Numbered from the stretch's first letter, positions 46,516 through 56,169 are shown. The stretch is 56,512 nt of DNA from Azonexus sp. (GCA_030691385.1 JAUYEI010000082.1:1-56512), one strand, 5' to 3'. Notes: generated from the letters alone by a model not told the origin. Translations and numbers: made by a program.

Positions 46516-48527
46516 GGTTTTTCTTTGTGGGCGGCGCGCAGGGCGCGGGCCAGGTCCTGGCGGACGAAGGGTTTGGCCAGCACGGGCAGGTCGCTGCCGG
46601 CGTCGGCTTCGTCGGTGTAGCCGCTCATGAGCACGATGCACATGTCGGGCTGGCTCATCAGGACGCGGTCGGCCAGCTGCCGGCCATCAAGGCCGCCGGG
46701 CATGATGACGTCGCTGACGACGATGGCGATGTCGGGAATCTGGTCGATCATGGTCAGCGCCTGCACGCCGTCCTCGGCTTCGATGACCGGGTAGCCGAGG
46801 TCGATCAGTTGCTGGCGGACGACGCGGCGGACGTTCGGTTCATCCTCGACGAGCAGGACCAGTTCGCCGCCGGCGGGCAGGGCGGCATCGTCGCCCGGGG
46901 CGTCGGCATCCGGTTCCGGCGTCGCCAGCGGCAGCACCATGAGGACGGTCGTGCCCTGTTCCGGCTGGCTTTGAATCGACACGCCGCCGCCCGACTGCTT
47001 GGCGAAACCGTAGGCCATGGCCAGCCCGAGGCCGCTGCCCAGGCCGAGCCGCTTGGTCGTGAAGAAAGGTTCGCAGGCGCGGGCCAGCGTCGTGGCGTCC
47101 ATGCCGCAACCGTTGTCGGCGACTTCGATCAGCGCATAGCGCCCCGGGCTGACATCGAAGGCGGCGGCGTCGGTGGACAGTTCGACGGCACGTGCCGCGA
47201 TGTGCAGCCGGCCGCCTTCCGGCATGGCATCGCGCGAGTTCAGGGCAAAGTTGAGCAGGGCGCTTTCGAGCTGGCCGGGGTCGACCAGCGCATGCAGCGT
47301 CATGCCGCCGAGATCGGTCGATACGGCAATCGACTCGGGCAGCGAGCGGCGGACCAGCTTGCCCAGGTTGACGATGAGCTGGCCGATATCGACGGCCTGC
47401 GGCTCGAGCGGTTGCTGGCGCGAGAAAGTGAGCAGGCGCTTGATGAGTTGTACGCCGCGCCGGGCCGACTGCAGCGCCGGCTCGACGAATTCATTGACCC
47501 CGGCATCGTCCGGGCGATGGTCCTGGAGAGCGGCCAGGTTGCCGATGATGACAGTGAGCAGGTTGTTGAAATCGTGGGCCAGGCCGCCGGTCAGCTGGCC
47601 GATGGCCTCCATTTTCTGGGCCTGGACGAGGGCGGCCTGCATGCGTTTCTGCTCGGTGATTTCGTGCGAGAAAACGAAAAATCCGAGATTTTTCCCGTCG
47701 ACCGTGACTTCCGGCACCAGCGTGCTGCGCGCGAAGACGCTTTGCCCCTGGCGCTCCATCTGGTACTCGTAAGTCACCTGCTGGCCGGCCAGCGCGCGTC
47801 TGACCGGATCGCGTACCTGGCTGTAGACATGCGGGCCGATGACGTCGAGCACGGCCCGGCCGGTGACGCTGCCTTCGGGATGGCCGTACCAGTCGGAATA
47901 GCCCTTGTTGGCGTACTGATAGACCTCGTCCTGATCGACGTAGCCGATCAGGATGGGAATGGTGTCGTTGATCAGGCGCAGGCGTTCTTCGCTGCGCCGG
48001 AGGGCGGCGGCGATGCGCTCGTTTTCCTCGCTGGCCCGGCGCAGATTGGCGTTGGCGTTTTCGAGCTGGGCGGTACGGCGGCGCACCCGTTCGTCGAGCT
48101 GGATGTTCTGGTGCTCGGTCAGGTGCTCGATGTAACGCTGTTCGGTGACATCGCTGTAGAGCGTGACGAAACCCTTGTGCGCCAGCGGTTCGCCGCGCAG
48201 GAGCAGGACGCGGCCATTCGGCCGCTGGCGTTCGGTGACGTGCGGTGCGAAGTTTCTCGCTGCCGTGACCCGCTCGGCGATCTGCGCCTCGATATCACCC
48301 GGCCCATATTCGCCACGCTCGGCGTTGTAGCGGATGAAGCCGGCAAAAGGGGCGCCGATGTAGGCCAGTTCATCGGGAAATTCGAGCAGTTGGAGGAAAG
48401 GGCGGTTCCAGGCGACCAGGCAAAGATTGGCATCGAAAACGGTAATCCCCTGATCGAGCAGGTCCAGCCCGGCCTGCAACATTTCGTGGCGCGGGGCAGT
48501 GGGGGACGAGGCGGTTTCGAGCAGCAT
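46512..48527 (-). CDS. Hybrid sensor histidine kinase with PAS domains, no membrane segments
   Basis: A 671-aa protein. It has an N-terminal PAS-like domain (LLDQGITVFDANLCLVAWNRPF), a coiled coil (about 145-190), and a second PAS domain (LRLINDTIPILIGYVDQDEVYQYANKGY begins it). A HisKA domain follows with phospho-acceptor H318 in GGLAHDFNNLL, then a HATPase domain with ALNSRDAMPEGG and GSGLGLAMAYGF. The C-terminal receiver has its Asp in VVSDVIMPGG near residue 605. No TM helix is visible, so it senses a cytosolic signal. It is divergent from the acyl-CoA synthetase cluster, a plausible target by position only. Confidence 0.92.
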   Translation of the reverse strand: MLLETASSPTAPRHEMLQAGLDLLDQGITVFDANLCLVAWNRPFLQLLEFPDELAYIGAPFAGFIRYNAERGEYGPGDIEAQIAERVTAARNFAPHVTERQRPNGRVLLLRGEPLAHKGFVTLYSDVTEQRYIEHLTEHQNIQLDERVRRRTAQLENANANLRRASEENERIAAALRRSEERLRLINDTIPILIGYVDQDEVYQYANKGYSDWYGHPEGSVTGRAVLDVIGPHVYSQVRDPVRRALAGQQVTYEYQMERQGQSVFARSTLVPEVTVDGKNLGFFVFSHEITEQKRMQAALVQAQKMEAIGQLTGGLAHDFNNLLTVIIGNLAALQDHRPDDAGVNEFVEPALQSARRGVQLIKRLLTFSRQQPLEPQAVDIGQLIVNLGKLVRRSLPESIAVSTDLGGMTLHALVDPGQLESALLNFALNSRDAMPEGGRLHIAARAVELSTDAAAFDVSPGRYALIEVADNGCGMDATTLARACEPFFTTKRLGLGSGLGLAMAYGFAKQSGGGVSIQSQPEQGTTVLMVLPLATPEPDADAPGDDAALPAGGELVLLVEDEPNVRRVVRQQLIDLGYPVIEAEDGVQALTMIDQIPDIAIVVSDVIMPGGLDGRQLADRVLMSQPDMCIVLMSGYTDEADAGSDLPVLAKPFVRQDLARALRAAHKEKP

Positions 48528-48539
48528 CGGTCGATTCTA

Positions 48540-48702
48540 GTGGCCTGCTTCGGAATTGGCGAGCCGAGGATGAAAGCGCCGGATTTGTCTTCCTGGCTAG
48601 GCGCGAACCACAGCAATAGCTTTTGCTATTGCGAGGATGAGCAACAACGCCAGGGGCACAAAGACAAGCTTTCATGGATCGGCCAATTGCGAAGCAGGCC
48701 AC
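48540..48702. repeat. 163-bp imperfect palindrome in the divergent promoter region
   Basis: Outer arms of 21 bases (48540-48560 and 48682-48702) match as reverse complements with one mismatch (GTGGCCTGCTTCG then AATTGGC). Inner segments also match in order (GCCGA..ATGAAAGC, TTGTCTT, CCTGGC), and the centre is a perfect hairpin, GCAATAGC-TTTT-GCTATTGC (48611-48630). The whole element can fold into one long stem-loop. It starts 13 bases upstream of the hybrid kinase start codon. Confidence 0.8.
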
Positions 48703-48729
48703 AAGGCACGGGGCAGGGTGGATTTCGGG

Positions 48730-48748
48730 ATGTAACGATTCGTTACAT
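48730..48748. promoter_or_regulatory. Candidate regulator operator upstream of the acyl-CoA synthetase gene
   Basis: ATGTAACG-ATT-CGTTACAT is a perfect 8-bp inverted repeat with a three-base centre, typical of a dimeric regulator site. It lies 105 bases before the acyl-CoA synthetase start and 203 bases before the kinase start. Confidence 0.5.
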
Positions 48749-48852
48749 TCTGCCAATAGTTGCGCAAGAGTGTTTTGCCAACATCACGATCAATAAAAAA
48801 ACTTGCGCCTGCGAGAACAGCAACTCGGCAAGAAATCGTGAGGAGATCAATC

Positions 48853-50490
48853 TTGGTTAACCCGTATTCCGTCGGGCTGGAGCAAAATCCGGCCAATTTC
48901 GTCGCACTGTCGCCGCTCAGCTTCATTGAGCGCTCGGCTTTTGTTTACCCGAAACGCGTTTCGGTCATCCAGGGCGCCCGCCAATACACCTGGAAGGAAA
49001 GCTGCGACCGTAGCCGCCAGCTCGCCTCGGCGCTCAAGAATCGCGGCATCGGCAAGGGCGACACCGTCGCCGCCATGCTGCCCAACACGGCCTCGATGTT
49101 CGAATGCCATTTCGGCGTGCCGATGACTGGCGCCGTGCTCAATACCCTGAACACCCGCCTCGACGCCGAAGCCATTGCCTTCATGCTGGCCCACGGCGAA
49201 GCCAAGGTGCTGATTACCGACCCCGAATTCTCGACCATCGTCAAGGCCGCGCTGGCCCTGCTCGAAGGGCCGAAGCCGTTGGTCATCGACAGCCTCGACC
49301 CCGATTTCACGGGTGGCGAGTCGCTCGGCGAAAAGACTTACGAGGATTTTCTCAAGGAAGGCGAGCCCGATTTCGCCTGGCGCCTGCCCGACAATGAGTG
49401 GGACGCCATCGCCCTGAACTACACCTCGGGTACCACCGGCAATCCGAAGGGCGTCGTCTATCACCATCGTGGCGCCTACCTCAATGCCGCTTCCAACATC
49501 ATTTCCTGGGGCATGCCGCCGCACTCGGTGTTTTTGTGGACCCTGCCGATGTTCCACTGCAACGGCTGGTGCTTCCCGTGGACCCTGGCCGCCAATGCCG
49601 GGACCAGCGTCTGCCTGCGCAAGGTCGATCCGGCCCTGATCTTCAGCCTGATCAAGGCGCACAAGGTCAGCCACATGTGCGGCGCGCCGATTGTCTGGGG
49701 CATGATGATCAACTCGCCCGACAGCTTCAAGGAAGGCATGGCCCATCAGGTCAACGGCCTGATCGCCGGTGCTGCCCCGCCGGCCGCGATCATCGAAGGC
49801 TGCGAGAAGATGGGCTTCAACATCACCCATGTTTACGGCCTGACCGAAACCTACGGCCCGGCCGCCGTCTGCGCCAAGCATCCGGAATGGGACAAGCTGC
49901 CGATCGACCTGCGGGCTGCCCGCAACGGCCGCCAGGGCGTGCGCTACCACATGCAGGAAGGCATCGAGGTCCGCGATACGGTCAGTCTGCAGCCGGTGCC
50001 CTGGGACGGCGAGACGATGGGCGAAATCATGTTCAAGGGCAACCTGGTCATGAAGGGCTACCTCAAGAACCCGAAGGCGACCGAGGAGGCCTTTGAAGGC
50101 GGCTGGTTCCACACCGGCGACCTGGCTGTCGTGCATAGCGACGGCTACGTCAAGATCAAGGATCGCTCCAAGGACATCATCATCTCCGGTGGCGAAAACA
50201 TTTCGTCGCTTGAGGTCGAGGACGTGCTCTATCGCCACCCGGCGGTCATCGCTGCGGCCGTCGTCGCCACGCCAGACGAGAAGTGGGGCGAAGTGCCGGC
50301 CGCCTTCATCGAGCTCAAGGTGGATGCCGCGTGCACCGAAGCCGAGATGATCGAGCATTGCCGGGCTCACCTGGCGCGCTTCAAGGTACCAAAGCGCGTG
50401 GTGTTCGGCGAATTGCCCAAGACGTCGACCGGCAAGATCCAGAAATACGTCCTGCGTCAGCACGCCAACGCCACGCTCGCCATCGAGTAG
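48853..50490 (+). CDS. Acyl-CoA synthetase (AMP-dependent, medium/long-chain type)
   Basis: Activates a carboxylic acid to its CoA thioester through an acyl-AMP. TTG 48853 is the start because AGGAGA lies six bases upstream; an in-frame ATG at 48760 has no such site and adds a basic, non-family stretch. The 545-aa protein has the AMP-binding P-loop YTSGTTGNPKG near residue 190, the substrate-pocket block GLTETYGP, GWFHTGDLAVVHSDGYVKIKDR and the catalytic lysine in STGKIQKY near the C-terminus. It resembles AlkK-type fatty acyl-CoA ligases more than acetyl-CoA synthetase. An acyl-CoA dehydrogenase gene follows. Confidence 0.92.
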   Translation: MVNPYSVGLEQNPANFVALSPLSFIERSAFVYPKRVSVIQGARQYTWKESCDRSRQLASALKNRGIGKGDTVAAMLPNTASMFECHFGVPMTGAVLNTLNTRLDAEAIAFMLAHGEAKVLITDPEFSTIVKAALALLEGPKPLVIDSLDPDFTGGESLGEKTYEDFLKEGEPDFAWRLPDNEWDAIALNYTSGTTGNPKGVVYHHRGAYLNAASNIISWGMPPHSVFLWTLPMFHCNGWCFPWTLAANAGTSVCLRKVDPALIFSLIKAHKVSHMCGAPIVWGMMINSPDSFKEGMAHQVNGLIAGAAPPAAIIEGCEKMGFNITHVYGLTETYGPAAVCAKHPEWDKLPIDLRAARNGRQGVRYHMQEGIEVRDTVSLQPVPWDGETMGEIMFKGNLVMKGYLKNPKATEEAFEGGWFHTGDLAVVHSDGYVKIKDRSKDIIISGGENISSLEVEDVLYRHPAVIAAAVVATPDEKWGEVPAAFIELKVDAACTEAEMIEHCRAHLARFKVPKRVVFGELPKTSTGKIQKYVLRQHANATLAIE

Positions 50491-50506
50491 CTATTTGTCG
50501 GTGGTC

Positions 50507-50540
50507 GTTAGTTGCTAGCGACTAATGACTAGCAACTAAC
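50507..50540 (+). promoter_or_regulatory. Intercistronic hairpin upstream of the acyl-CoA dehydrogenase gene
   Basis: GTTAGTTGCTAG (50507-50518) pairs perfectly with CTAGCAACTAAC (50529-50540) over a ten-base loop, with GTGG/CCAC just outside. No T-run follows, so it probably shapes mRNA stability rather than ending transcription. The Shine-Dalgarno AAAGGA follows it. Confidence 0.55.
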
Positions 50541-50557
50541 CACTAAAAGGAAATCCC

Positions 50558-52336
50558 ATGAGCACCTATATCGCCCCGATTCGCGACATGCAGTTCGTCC
50601 TCAACGAAGTGGCCGGCCTCTCGGACATCTGCGCCCTGCCCGGTAACGAGGAATGTTCCGTCGATCTCGTCGAGTCCATTCTCGACGAAGCGTCCAAGTT
50701 CGCCACCGGCGTCCTCGACCCGATCAACAGCGTCGGCGACCGTGTCGGTCACGTCTGCAAGGACGGCGTCGTCACCACGGCGCCTGGCTTCAAGGAAGCC
50801 TACAAGCTGTTCGCCGAGACCGGCTGGAATGCCATGCCCTTCGACCCGGAATATGGCGGCCAGGGCCTGCCGGCCGTCGTCTCGATGGCCGTCAATGAAA
50901 TGTGGAAGGGCGCCAACATGGCCTTCGGCCTGTGCCCGATGCTGACCGGCGGCGCCATCGAAGCCATCGCTCACCACGCTTCCGACGAATTGAAGCAGAA
51001 ATACCTGCCGAAGATGATCGAAGGCACGTGGACCGGCACGATGAACCTGACCGAGCCGAACGCCGGCTCCGATCTCGCCGCCATTTCCTCCAAGGCCAAG
51101 GCCGTTGGTGACGGCACTTTCCTGGTCAGCGGCACCAAGATTTTCATCACCTGGGGCGAGCATGACGTCGCCGAGAACATCATCCACCTCGTGCTGGCCC
51201 GCCTGCCGGATGCGCCGCCGGGACTGAAGGGTATCTCGCTCTTCCTCGTGCCGAAGTTCCTGGTCAAGGATGATGGTTCGCTGGGCAAGCGCAACGACCT
51301 GATCTGCGCCTCGATCGAACACAAGCTCGGCATCCACGGCAGCCCGACTGCCGTCATGTCCTACGGCGAGAACGAAGGGGCAGTCGGCTACCTGATCGGC
51401 GAGGAGAACAGGGGCATCGGCTACATGTTCACGATGATGAACCACGCCCGTGTGAACGTCGGCCTCGAAGGTGTGGGGATTGCCGAGCGTGCCTACCAGC
51501 ACGCCCTGTGGTACGCCCGTGAGCGCGTTCAAGGCGCCCCGGTCGGCGACAAGTCGGGCGTCAAGAAACCTATCCTTCATCATCCGGATGTGCGTCGCAT
51601 GCTGATGGACATCAAGTCGCGCACTGAAGCCATGCGCACGCTGGCCTACTACACTGCCGCCAACATCGACCGCGCCCATGCCGGCAGCGCCGCAGCACAA
51701 TCCCGTGTCGACCTGCTGACCCCGGTCGTCAAGGGCTGGAGCACGGAGCAGGGCGTCGAGTTGTCGTCGACTGCACTGCAGGTCTTCGGTGGTGTCGGCT
51801 TCGTCGAGGAAACCGGCGCTGCCCAGTACTACCGCGATTCGCGCATCACCACCATCTACGAAGGGACGACGGCGATTCAGGCCAACGACCTGGTCGGCCG
51901 CAAGCTGGCCCGCGAAAAGGTGCCGGGTGCGGCGATGAAGGCGCTGATCGCCGAAATGACGGCCGATGCCGAAGCCTTCGCCGGCAACGCCCAACTGGCC
52001 GGCATCGCCGCCCATCTGAAAAGTGGCATCAATGCCCTGTCGACCGCAGCCGACTGGATCGTCGCCAACTACGAGGCCAATCCGCAGGCCGTCCATGCCG
52101 GTTCCGTGCCCTTCCTCAAGCTGACCGGCATCGTGGTCGGCGGCTGGCTCATGGCCAAGTCGGCAGCGATTGCCGTCAAGCATATCGCCGAGGGCACGAC
52201 TGACGATTTCTACAAGGCCAAGCTGGCTACGGCCAACTACTTCGCCGCCCACCAGCTACCGTTCGCCGCTGCCTACTCCGCTGAAATGACCGGCGGCGCA
52301 GAGTCGGTGTTCGCCCTGCCGGAAAACCTGTTCTGA
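50558..52336 (+). CDS. Acyl-CoA dehydrogenase with C-terminal extension
   Basis: FAD-dependent alpha,beta-dehydrogenation of acyl-CoA. The 592-aa protein has the ACAD signature TGTMNLTEPNAGSDL near residue 159, FLVSGTKIFITWGEHD, and the C-terminal helical domain with QVFGGVGFVEETGAAQYYRDSRITTIYEGTTAIQ split over residues ~408-442. A further ~130 residues after this, including a final helical bundle, is the extension typical of the long ACAD subgroup. Electrons would pass via ETF to the quinone oxidoreductase encoded next. It follows the acyl-CoA synthetase gene by 67 bases. Confidence 0.94.
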   Translation: MSTYIAPIRDMQFVLNEVAGLSDICALPGNEECSVDLVESILDEASKFATGVLDPINSVGDRVGHVCKDGVVTTAPGFKEAYKLFAETGWNAMPFDPEYGGQGLPAVVSMAVNEMWKGANMAFGLCPMLTGGAIEAIAHHASDELKQKYLPKMIEGTWTGTMNLTEPNAGSDLAAISSKAKAVGDGTFLVSGTKIFITWGEHDVAENIIHLVLARLPDAPPGLKGISLFLVPKFLVKDDGSLGKRNDLICASIEHKLGIHGSPTAVMSYGENEGAVGYLIGEENRGIGYMFTMMNHARVNVGLEGVGIAERAYQHALWYARERVQGAPVGDKSGVKKPILHHPDVRRMLMDIKSRTEAMRTLAYYTAANIDRAHAGSAAAQSRVDLLTPVVKGWSTEQGVELSSTALQVFGGVGFVEETGAAQYYRDSRITTIYEGTTAIQANDLVGRKLAREKVPGAAMKALIAEMTADAEAFAGNAQLAGIAAHLKSGINALSTAADWIVANYEANPQAVHAGSVPFLKLTGIVVGGWLMAKSAAIAVKHIAEGTTDDFYKAKLATANYFAAHQLPFAAAYSAEMTGGAESVFALPENLF

Positions 52337-52357
52337 ACCCCATTTAGTCGAAAGATT

Positions 52358-52461
52358 CTCCTCCCCCTTCAAGGGGGAGGTTGGGTGGGGGATGGGTTGG
52401 GCTACGGATGCAGCCAACGAGACCCATCCCCACCCCAGCCCTCCCCTTGAAGGGGAGGGAG
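52358..52461. repeat. REP-like inverted pair of GC-rich palindromes
   Basis: CTCCTCCCCCTTCAAGGGGG with GGTTGGGTGGGGGATGGG on one side is mirrored by GACCCATCCCCACCCCAG and CCCTCCCCTTGAAGGGGAGG on the other. Each half holds its own palindrome (CCCCCTTCAAGGGGG; CCCCTTGAAGGGG), and the halves also pair. It lies between the acyl-CoA dehydrogenase and ETF-quinone oxidoreductase genes. Confidence 0.8.
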
Positions 52462-52482
52462 TTTCAAGCAAGGGAAATATCT

Positions 52483-54120
52483 ATGCGTACTGATCGCGAT
52501 GCAATGGAATACGATGTCGTGATCATCGGCGGCGGCCCTGCGGGGCTGTCGTCGGCGATCCGCATCAAGCAACTGGCCGAGCAGGCTGGCAAGGAAGTCT
52601 CGGTTTGCCTGCTCGAAAAAGGCTCGGAAATCGGCGCCCATATCCTGTCCGGTGCCGTGCTCGAACCGCACGCGTTGGCCGAGCTTTTTCCCGACTGGCA
52701 GGAACGCGGCGCGCCGCTCAATACGCCGGCCGGTGAAGACAGGCTGCTCTATCTGACGGAAGCGGGTGCTTACAAACTGCCGACGCCGCCGCAGATGGGC
52801 AACCACGGCAACTACATCATCAGCCTGGGCAATCTGGCCCGCTGGCTCGGTGAGCATGCCGAGGCGCTGGGCGTCGAGATCTATCCCGGTTTCGCGGCGG
52901 CGGAAGTGCTTTACCACGAGGACGGCTCGGTCAAGGGCGTCGCCACCGGCGACCTCGGCATCGGCAAGGACGGCCAACCCGGCCACAACTTCCAGCCGGG
53001 TATGGAACTGCACGCTCGCCAGACGATCTTCGCCGAAGGCTGCCGTGGTTCGCTGACCAAGGAACTGTTCGCCCAATTCAAGCTGCGCGACGGTGTCGAT
53101 CCGCAAACCTACGGTATCGGCATCAAGGAGCTGTGGGAAATCGATCCGGCCAAACACCAGCCGGGGCTGATCGTGCACTCGGTGGGCTGGCCGCTGCAAT
53201 CGGACACCTACGGCGGTTCTTTCCTCTACCACCTGGAAAACAACCTCGTCGCCATCGGCATGGTTGTCGGTCTGGATTACCAGAATCCCTGGCTGTCGCC
53301 CTACGAGGAATTCCAGCGTTACAAGACGCACCCGGCCATCCGCGGTTTCTTCGAAGGCGCTCGGCGCATTTCCTACGGTGCGCGCGCGCTGTCCGAAGGC
53401 GGCTACCAGTCGGTGCCCAAGCTGACCTTCCCGGGCGGCCTGCTCATCGGCGACACCGCCGGCTTCCTCAACGTGCCCAAGATCAAGGGCACGCACATGG
53501 CGATGAAGTCCGGCATGGTCGCCGCCGAGGCCGTCTTCGCGCATCTGGCCAAGGACAACGCCGGGGCGGAAGCCACCGGGTATGCCGAGCAGATCAGGAA
53601 GTCCTGGCTGTGGGACGAGCTCTACCAGGTCCGCAACATCCGCCCGGCCTTCAAGTGGGGCCTGTGGGGCGCGCTGGCTTACGGCGCGATCGACACCTAC
53701 GTCTTCAAGGGCAAGGCGCCGTGGACCCTGCATCACCACGACGACCACACGCAGTTGGGCGACAAGAACGACCACCCGAAGATCGCCTACCCGAAGCCGG
53801 ACGGCCAGCTGACCTTCGACCGTCTTTCATCGGTCTTCCTTTCGGCCACCAACCACGAGGAAAACCAGCAGACCCACCTGCGCCTCAAGGATGAAAGCAT
53901 CGCTATCGGCGTGAACTACGCCAGGTACGGCGCGCCGGAAACGCGTTACTGCCCGGCTGGTGTGTACGAAATTCTCGGCGAGGAGGAGGGCAAGCCGCGC
54001 CTGCAGATCAACGGCCAGAACTGCCTGCATTGCAAGACCTGCGACATCAAGGACCCGACCCAGAACATCAACTGGACGGTGCCGGAAGGTGGCGGTGGGC
54101 CGAACTATCCAAACATGTAG
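52483..54120 (+). CDS. Electron transfer flavoprotein:ubiquinone oxidoreductase
   Basis: Passes electrons from ETF to the quinone pool at the inner face of the membrane. It is 545 aa from the ATG at 52483. The FAD dinucleotide fold is [17 protein letters not shown] (about residue 14). The ubiquinone-binding/amphipathic region includes [14 protein letters not shown]. The C-terminal 4Fe-4S cluster is ligated by RYCPAGVYE and [13 protein letters not shown]. An earlier in-frame ATG at 52381 would translate the REP-like sequence and is rejected. It works with the acyl-CoA dehydrogenase encoded just upstream. Confidence 0.95.
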   Translation: MRTDRDAMEYDVVIIGGGPAGLSSAIRIKQLAEQAGKEVSVCLLEKGSEIGAHILSGAVLEPHALAELFPDWQERGAPLNTPAGEDRLLYLTEAGAYKLPTPPQMGNHGNYIISLGNLARWLGEHAEALGVEIYPGFAAAEVLYHEDGSVKGVATGDLGIGKDGQPGHNFQPGMELHARQTIFAEGCRGSLTKELFAQFKLRDGVDPQTYGIGIKELWEIDPAKHQPGLIVHSVGWPLQSDTYGGSFLYHLENNLVAIGMVVGLDYQNPWLSPYEEFQRYKTHPAIRGFFEGARRISYGARALSEGGYQSVPKLTFPGGLLIGDTAGFLNVPKIKGTHMAMKSGMVAAEAVFAHLAKDNAGAEATGYAEQIRKSWLWDELYQVRNIRPAFKWGLWGALAYGAIDTYVFKGKAPWTLHHHDDHTQLGDKNDHPKIAYPKPDGQLTFDRLSSVFLSATNHEENQQTHLRLKDESIAIGVNYARYGAPETRYCPAGVYEILGEEEGKPRLQINGQNCLHCKTCDIKDPTQNINWTVPEGGGGPNYPNM

Positions 54121-54184
54121 TTAAAAACCCGAAGCAGCAAAAAACCATCGTATCAACCCATTTGTTTTCCTCCGAGGAGGGGTA

Positions 54185-54499
54185 ATGTCCAAAAGTTCAG
54201 TTCAGGCAAAAATCCGGAGCAATCCGAAATTCGCCGAAATGGTCGGCAAGCGCACGCGCTTCGCGATCATCCTTTCACTCGTCGTGCTGGTGCCTTACTA
54301 CACCTTCATGATGCTTACCGCCTTCAATCCGGCTTTCCTGGCGCAGCCGATCGGTGAGGGCAGCGTCATCACCATCGGCTGGCCGATCGGGGTGATTCTT
54401 GTCGTTGGCTCATGGCTGACCACCGGTATCTACATTCGCCGCGCGAACGGCGAATTTGATTCGCTCAACGAACAAGTCCTCAAGGAGTCGCACAAATGA
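54185..54499 (+). CDS. DUF485 family membrane protein (YjcH-like)
   Basis: A 104-aa inner-membrane protein with two TM helices (about residues 27-49 and 59-83) and a basic N-terminus (VGKRTRF). DUF485 proteins are almost always encoded immediately before actP and are thought to assist the symporter. It has a strong Shine-Dalgarno (GGAGGGG), part of which lies in a short hairpin (CCTC/GAGG, 54169-54180). Its stop overlaps the actP start (ATGA). Confidence 0.93.
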   Translation: MSKSSVQAKIRSNPKFAEMVGKRTRFAIILSLVVLVPYYTFMMLTAFNPAFLAQPIGEGSVITIGWPIGVILVVGSWLTTGIYIRRANGEFDSLNEQVLKESHK

Positions 54500-56169
54500 A
54501 GCGCTCAATAACCGCACTCGTCGCCGGCCTCATGCTGGCAGCCACATTCACCGTATTTGCTGCACCGGGTGCCCTTGAGGGGGTTCAGAAGCAGCCGATC
54601 AATATCAGCGCGATCGCCATGTTCATGGTCTTCGTCGTGGCTACCCTCGGCATTACCTACTGGGCGTCCACCCGCACCAAGTCGACTTCCGACTTCTACA
54701 CCGCCGGCGGCGGCATTACCGGTTTTCAGAACGGTCTGGCGATTGCCGGTGACTACATGTCGGCGGCGACCCTGCTCGGCCTGACTTCACTGGTTTATGC
54801 CAAGGGCTTCGATGGCTTCATCTACACCATCAGCTTCTTTGTCGGCTGGCCGATCATTCTCTTCCTGATGGCCGAGCGCCTGCGCAATCTGGGCAAATTC
54901 ACCTTTGCCGACATCGCCTCCTATCGCCTTGATCAGAACCGCATCCGCACCTTCGCCGCCTTCGGCTCGCTGACTGTGGTCTGTTTCTATCTCATCGTGC
55001 AGATGGTCGGTGCCGGTCAGCTGATCCAGTTGCTCTTCGGTCTGGAATACACCTACGCCGTGATTTCCGTCGGCATCCTGATGATGGTCTATGTGACCTT
55101 CGGCGGCATGGTCGCCACGACCTGGGTGCAGATCATCAAGGCCTGCCTGCTGCTCGGTGGCGGTACCGCACTGATGCTGCTCGCCTTCGCCAAGTTCGAC
55201 TTTTCCTTTGATGCCATGTTCAATCAGGCGGTTGCCGCCCACAAGGCCGGCATCAAGATCATGGCCCCGGGCTCGTTGATGGCCGATCCGGTGTCTGCCG
55301 TGTCGCTGTCGCTGGCGCTGCTGTTCGGTACCGCCGGACTGCCGCACATCATGATGCGTTTCTTCACCGTGCCGAACGCCAAGGAAGCCCGCAAGTCCGT
55401 TTTCTACGCCACCGGTTTCATCGGCTTCTTCTTCCTCGTCGTGATCATTCTGGGCATTTCCTCGATTGTCATCGTCGGCCAGGACCCGCAGTTCTTTGAA
55501 GGCGGCATCATTGGCGGCAAGCTGCTCGGCGGCTCCAACATGCCGGTCATGCACCTCGCCAAGTCGGTCGGCGGCGACATCTTCCTCGGCTTCCTGTCTG
55601 CCGTTGCCTTCGCCACCATCCTCGCGGTGGTGTCCGGTCTGGCGCTGGCGGGTGCCTCGGCGATTGCCCACGACATTTACGCTCGCGTGATCAAGAAAAA
55701 CACCGCAACCAGCGCTCAGGAAATGCGCGTCACCAAGATCGCCTCCGTGGGTATCGGCATCGTTGCCATCCTGCTCGGTCTGCTCTTCAGGGATCAGAAC
55801 ATCGCCTTCCTCGTCGCGCTGACCTTTGGTGTGGCTGCTTCGGTGAATTTCCCTATCCTCATCCTGTCGATGTACTGGAAGGGTCTGACCACCCGCGGCG
55901 CATTGTGGGGTGGCATTGCCGGCCTGGTTTCGGCGGTTGGTCTGGTCATCCTGTCGCCGGCGGTCTGGGTCAAAGTACTGGGCAACGCCGAGGCGGTGTT
56001 CCCGTACGACCATCCGGCCATCGTTTCTATGACGGCAGCCTTCCTGGTTACCTGGCTGGGGTCGATCACCGACAAGAGCGTTCGTGCCGATGCGGAAAAG
56101 GACGCCTACGAAGAGCAGTACATCCGTGCTCAGACCGGGCTCGGCGCTGCCGGTGCGCACGCGCACTAA
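54496..56169 (+). CDS. actP: Cation/acetate symporter ActP
   Basis: Sodium:solute symporter family importer of acetate and other short monocarboxylates. The 557-aa protein has a cleavable or first-TM signal ([17 protein letters not shown]), a second TM near residue 36 and about a dozen further TM helices. SSS-family landmarks are [28 protein letters not shown] (split here at residues ~64-91), [22 protein letters not shown] and a conserved C-terminal [19 protein letters not shown]. It is the last gene of the acyl/acetate group and is followed by a terminator. Confidence 0.96.
   Translation: MKRSITALVAGLMLAATFTVFAAPGALEGVQKQPINISAIAMFMVFVVATLGITYWASTRTKSTSDFYTAGGGITGFQNGLAIAGDYMSAATLLGLTSLVYAKGFDGFIYTISFFVGWPIILFLMAERLRNLGKFTFADIASYRLDQNRIRTFAAFGSLTVVCFYLIVQMVGAGQLIQLLFGLEYTYAVISVGILMMVYVTFGGMVATTWVQIIKACLLLGGGTALMLLAFAKFDFSFDAMFNQAVAAHKAGIKIMAPGSLMADPVSAVSLSLALLFGTAGLPHIMMRFFTVPNAKEARKSVFYATGFIGFFFLVVIILGISSIVIVGQDPQFFEGGIIGGKLLGGSNMPVMHLAKSVGGDIFLGFLSAVAFATILAVVSGLALAGASAIAHDIYARVIKKNTATSAQEMRVTKIASVGIGIVAILLGLLFRDQNIAFLVALTFGVAASVNFPILILSMYWKGLTTRGALWGGIAGLVSAVGLVILSPAVWVKVLGNAEAVFPYDHPAIVSMTAAFLVTWLGSITDKSVRADAEKDAYEEQYIRAQTGLGAAGAHAH

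Noticed and set aside
48753..48768. Sigma54 promoter before the acyl-CoA synthetase gene
   Set aside because: TGCCAA and TTGC are present but only three bases separate them, two short of the required -24/-12 spacing.
46527..48860. Long plus-strand open frame opposite the hybrid kinase
   Set aside because: Artefact of GC-rich coding DNA; the minus-strand kinase has complete domain motifs.
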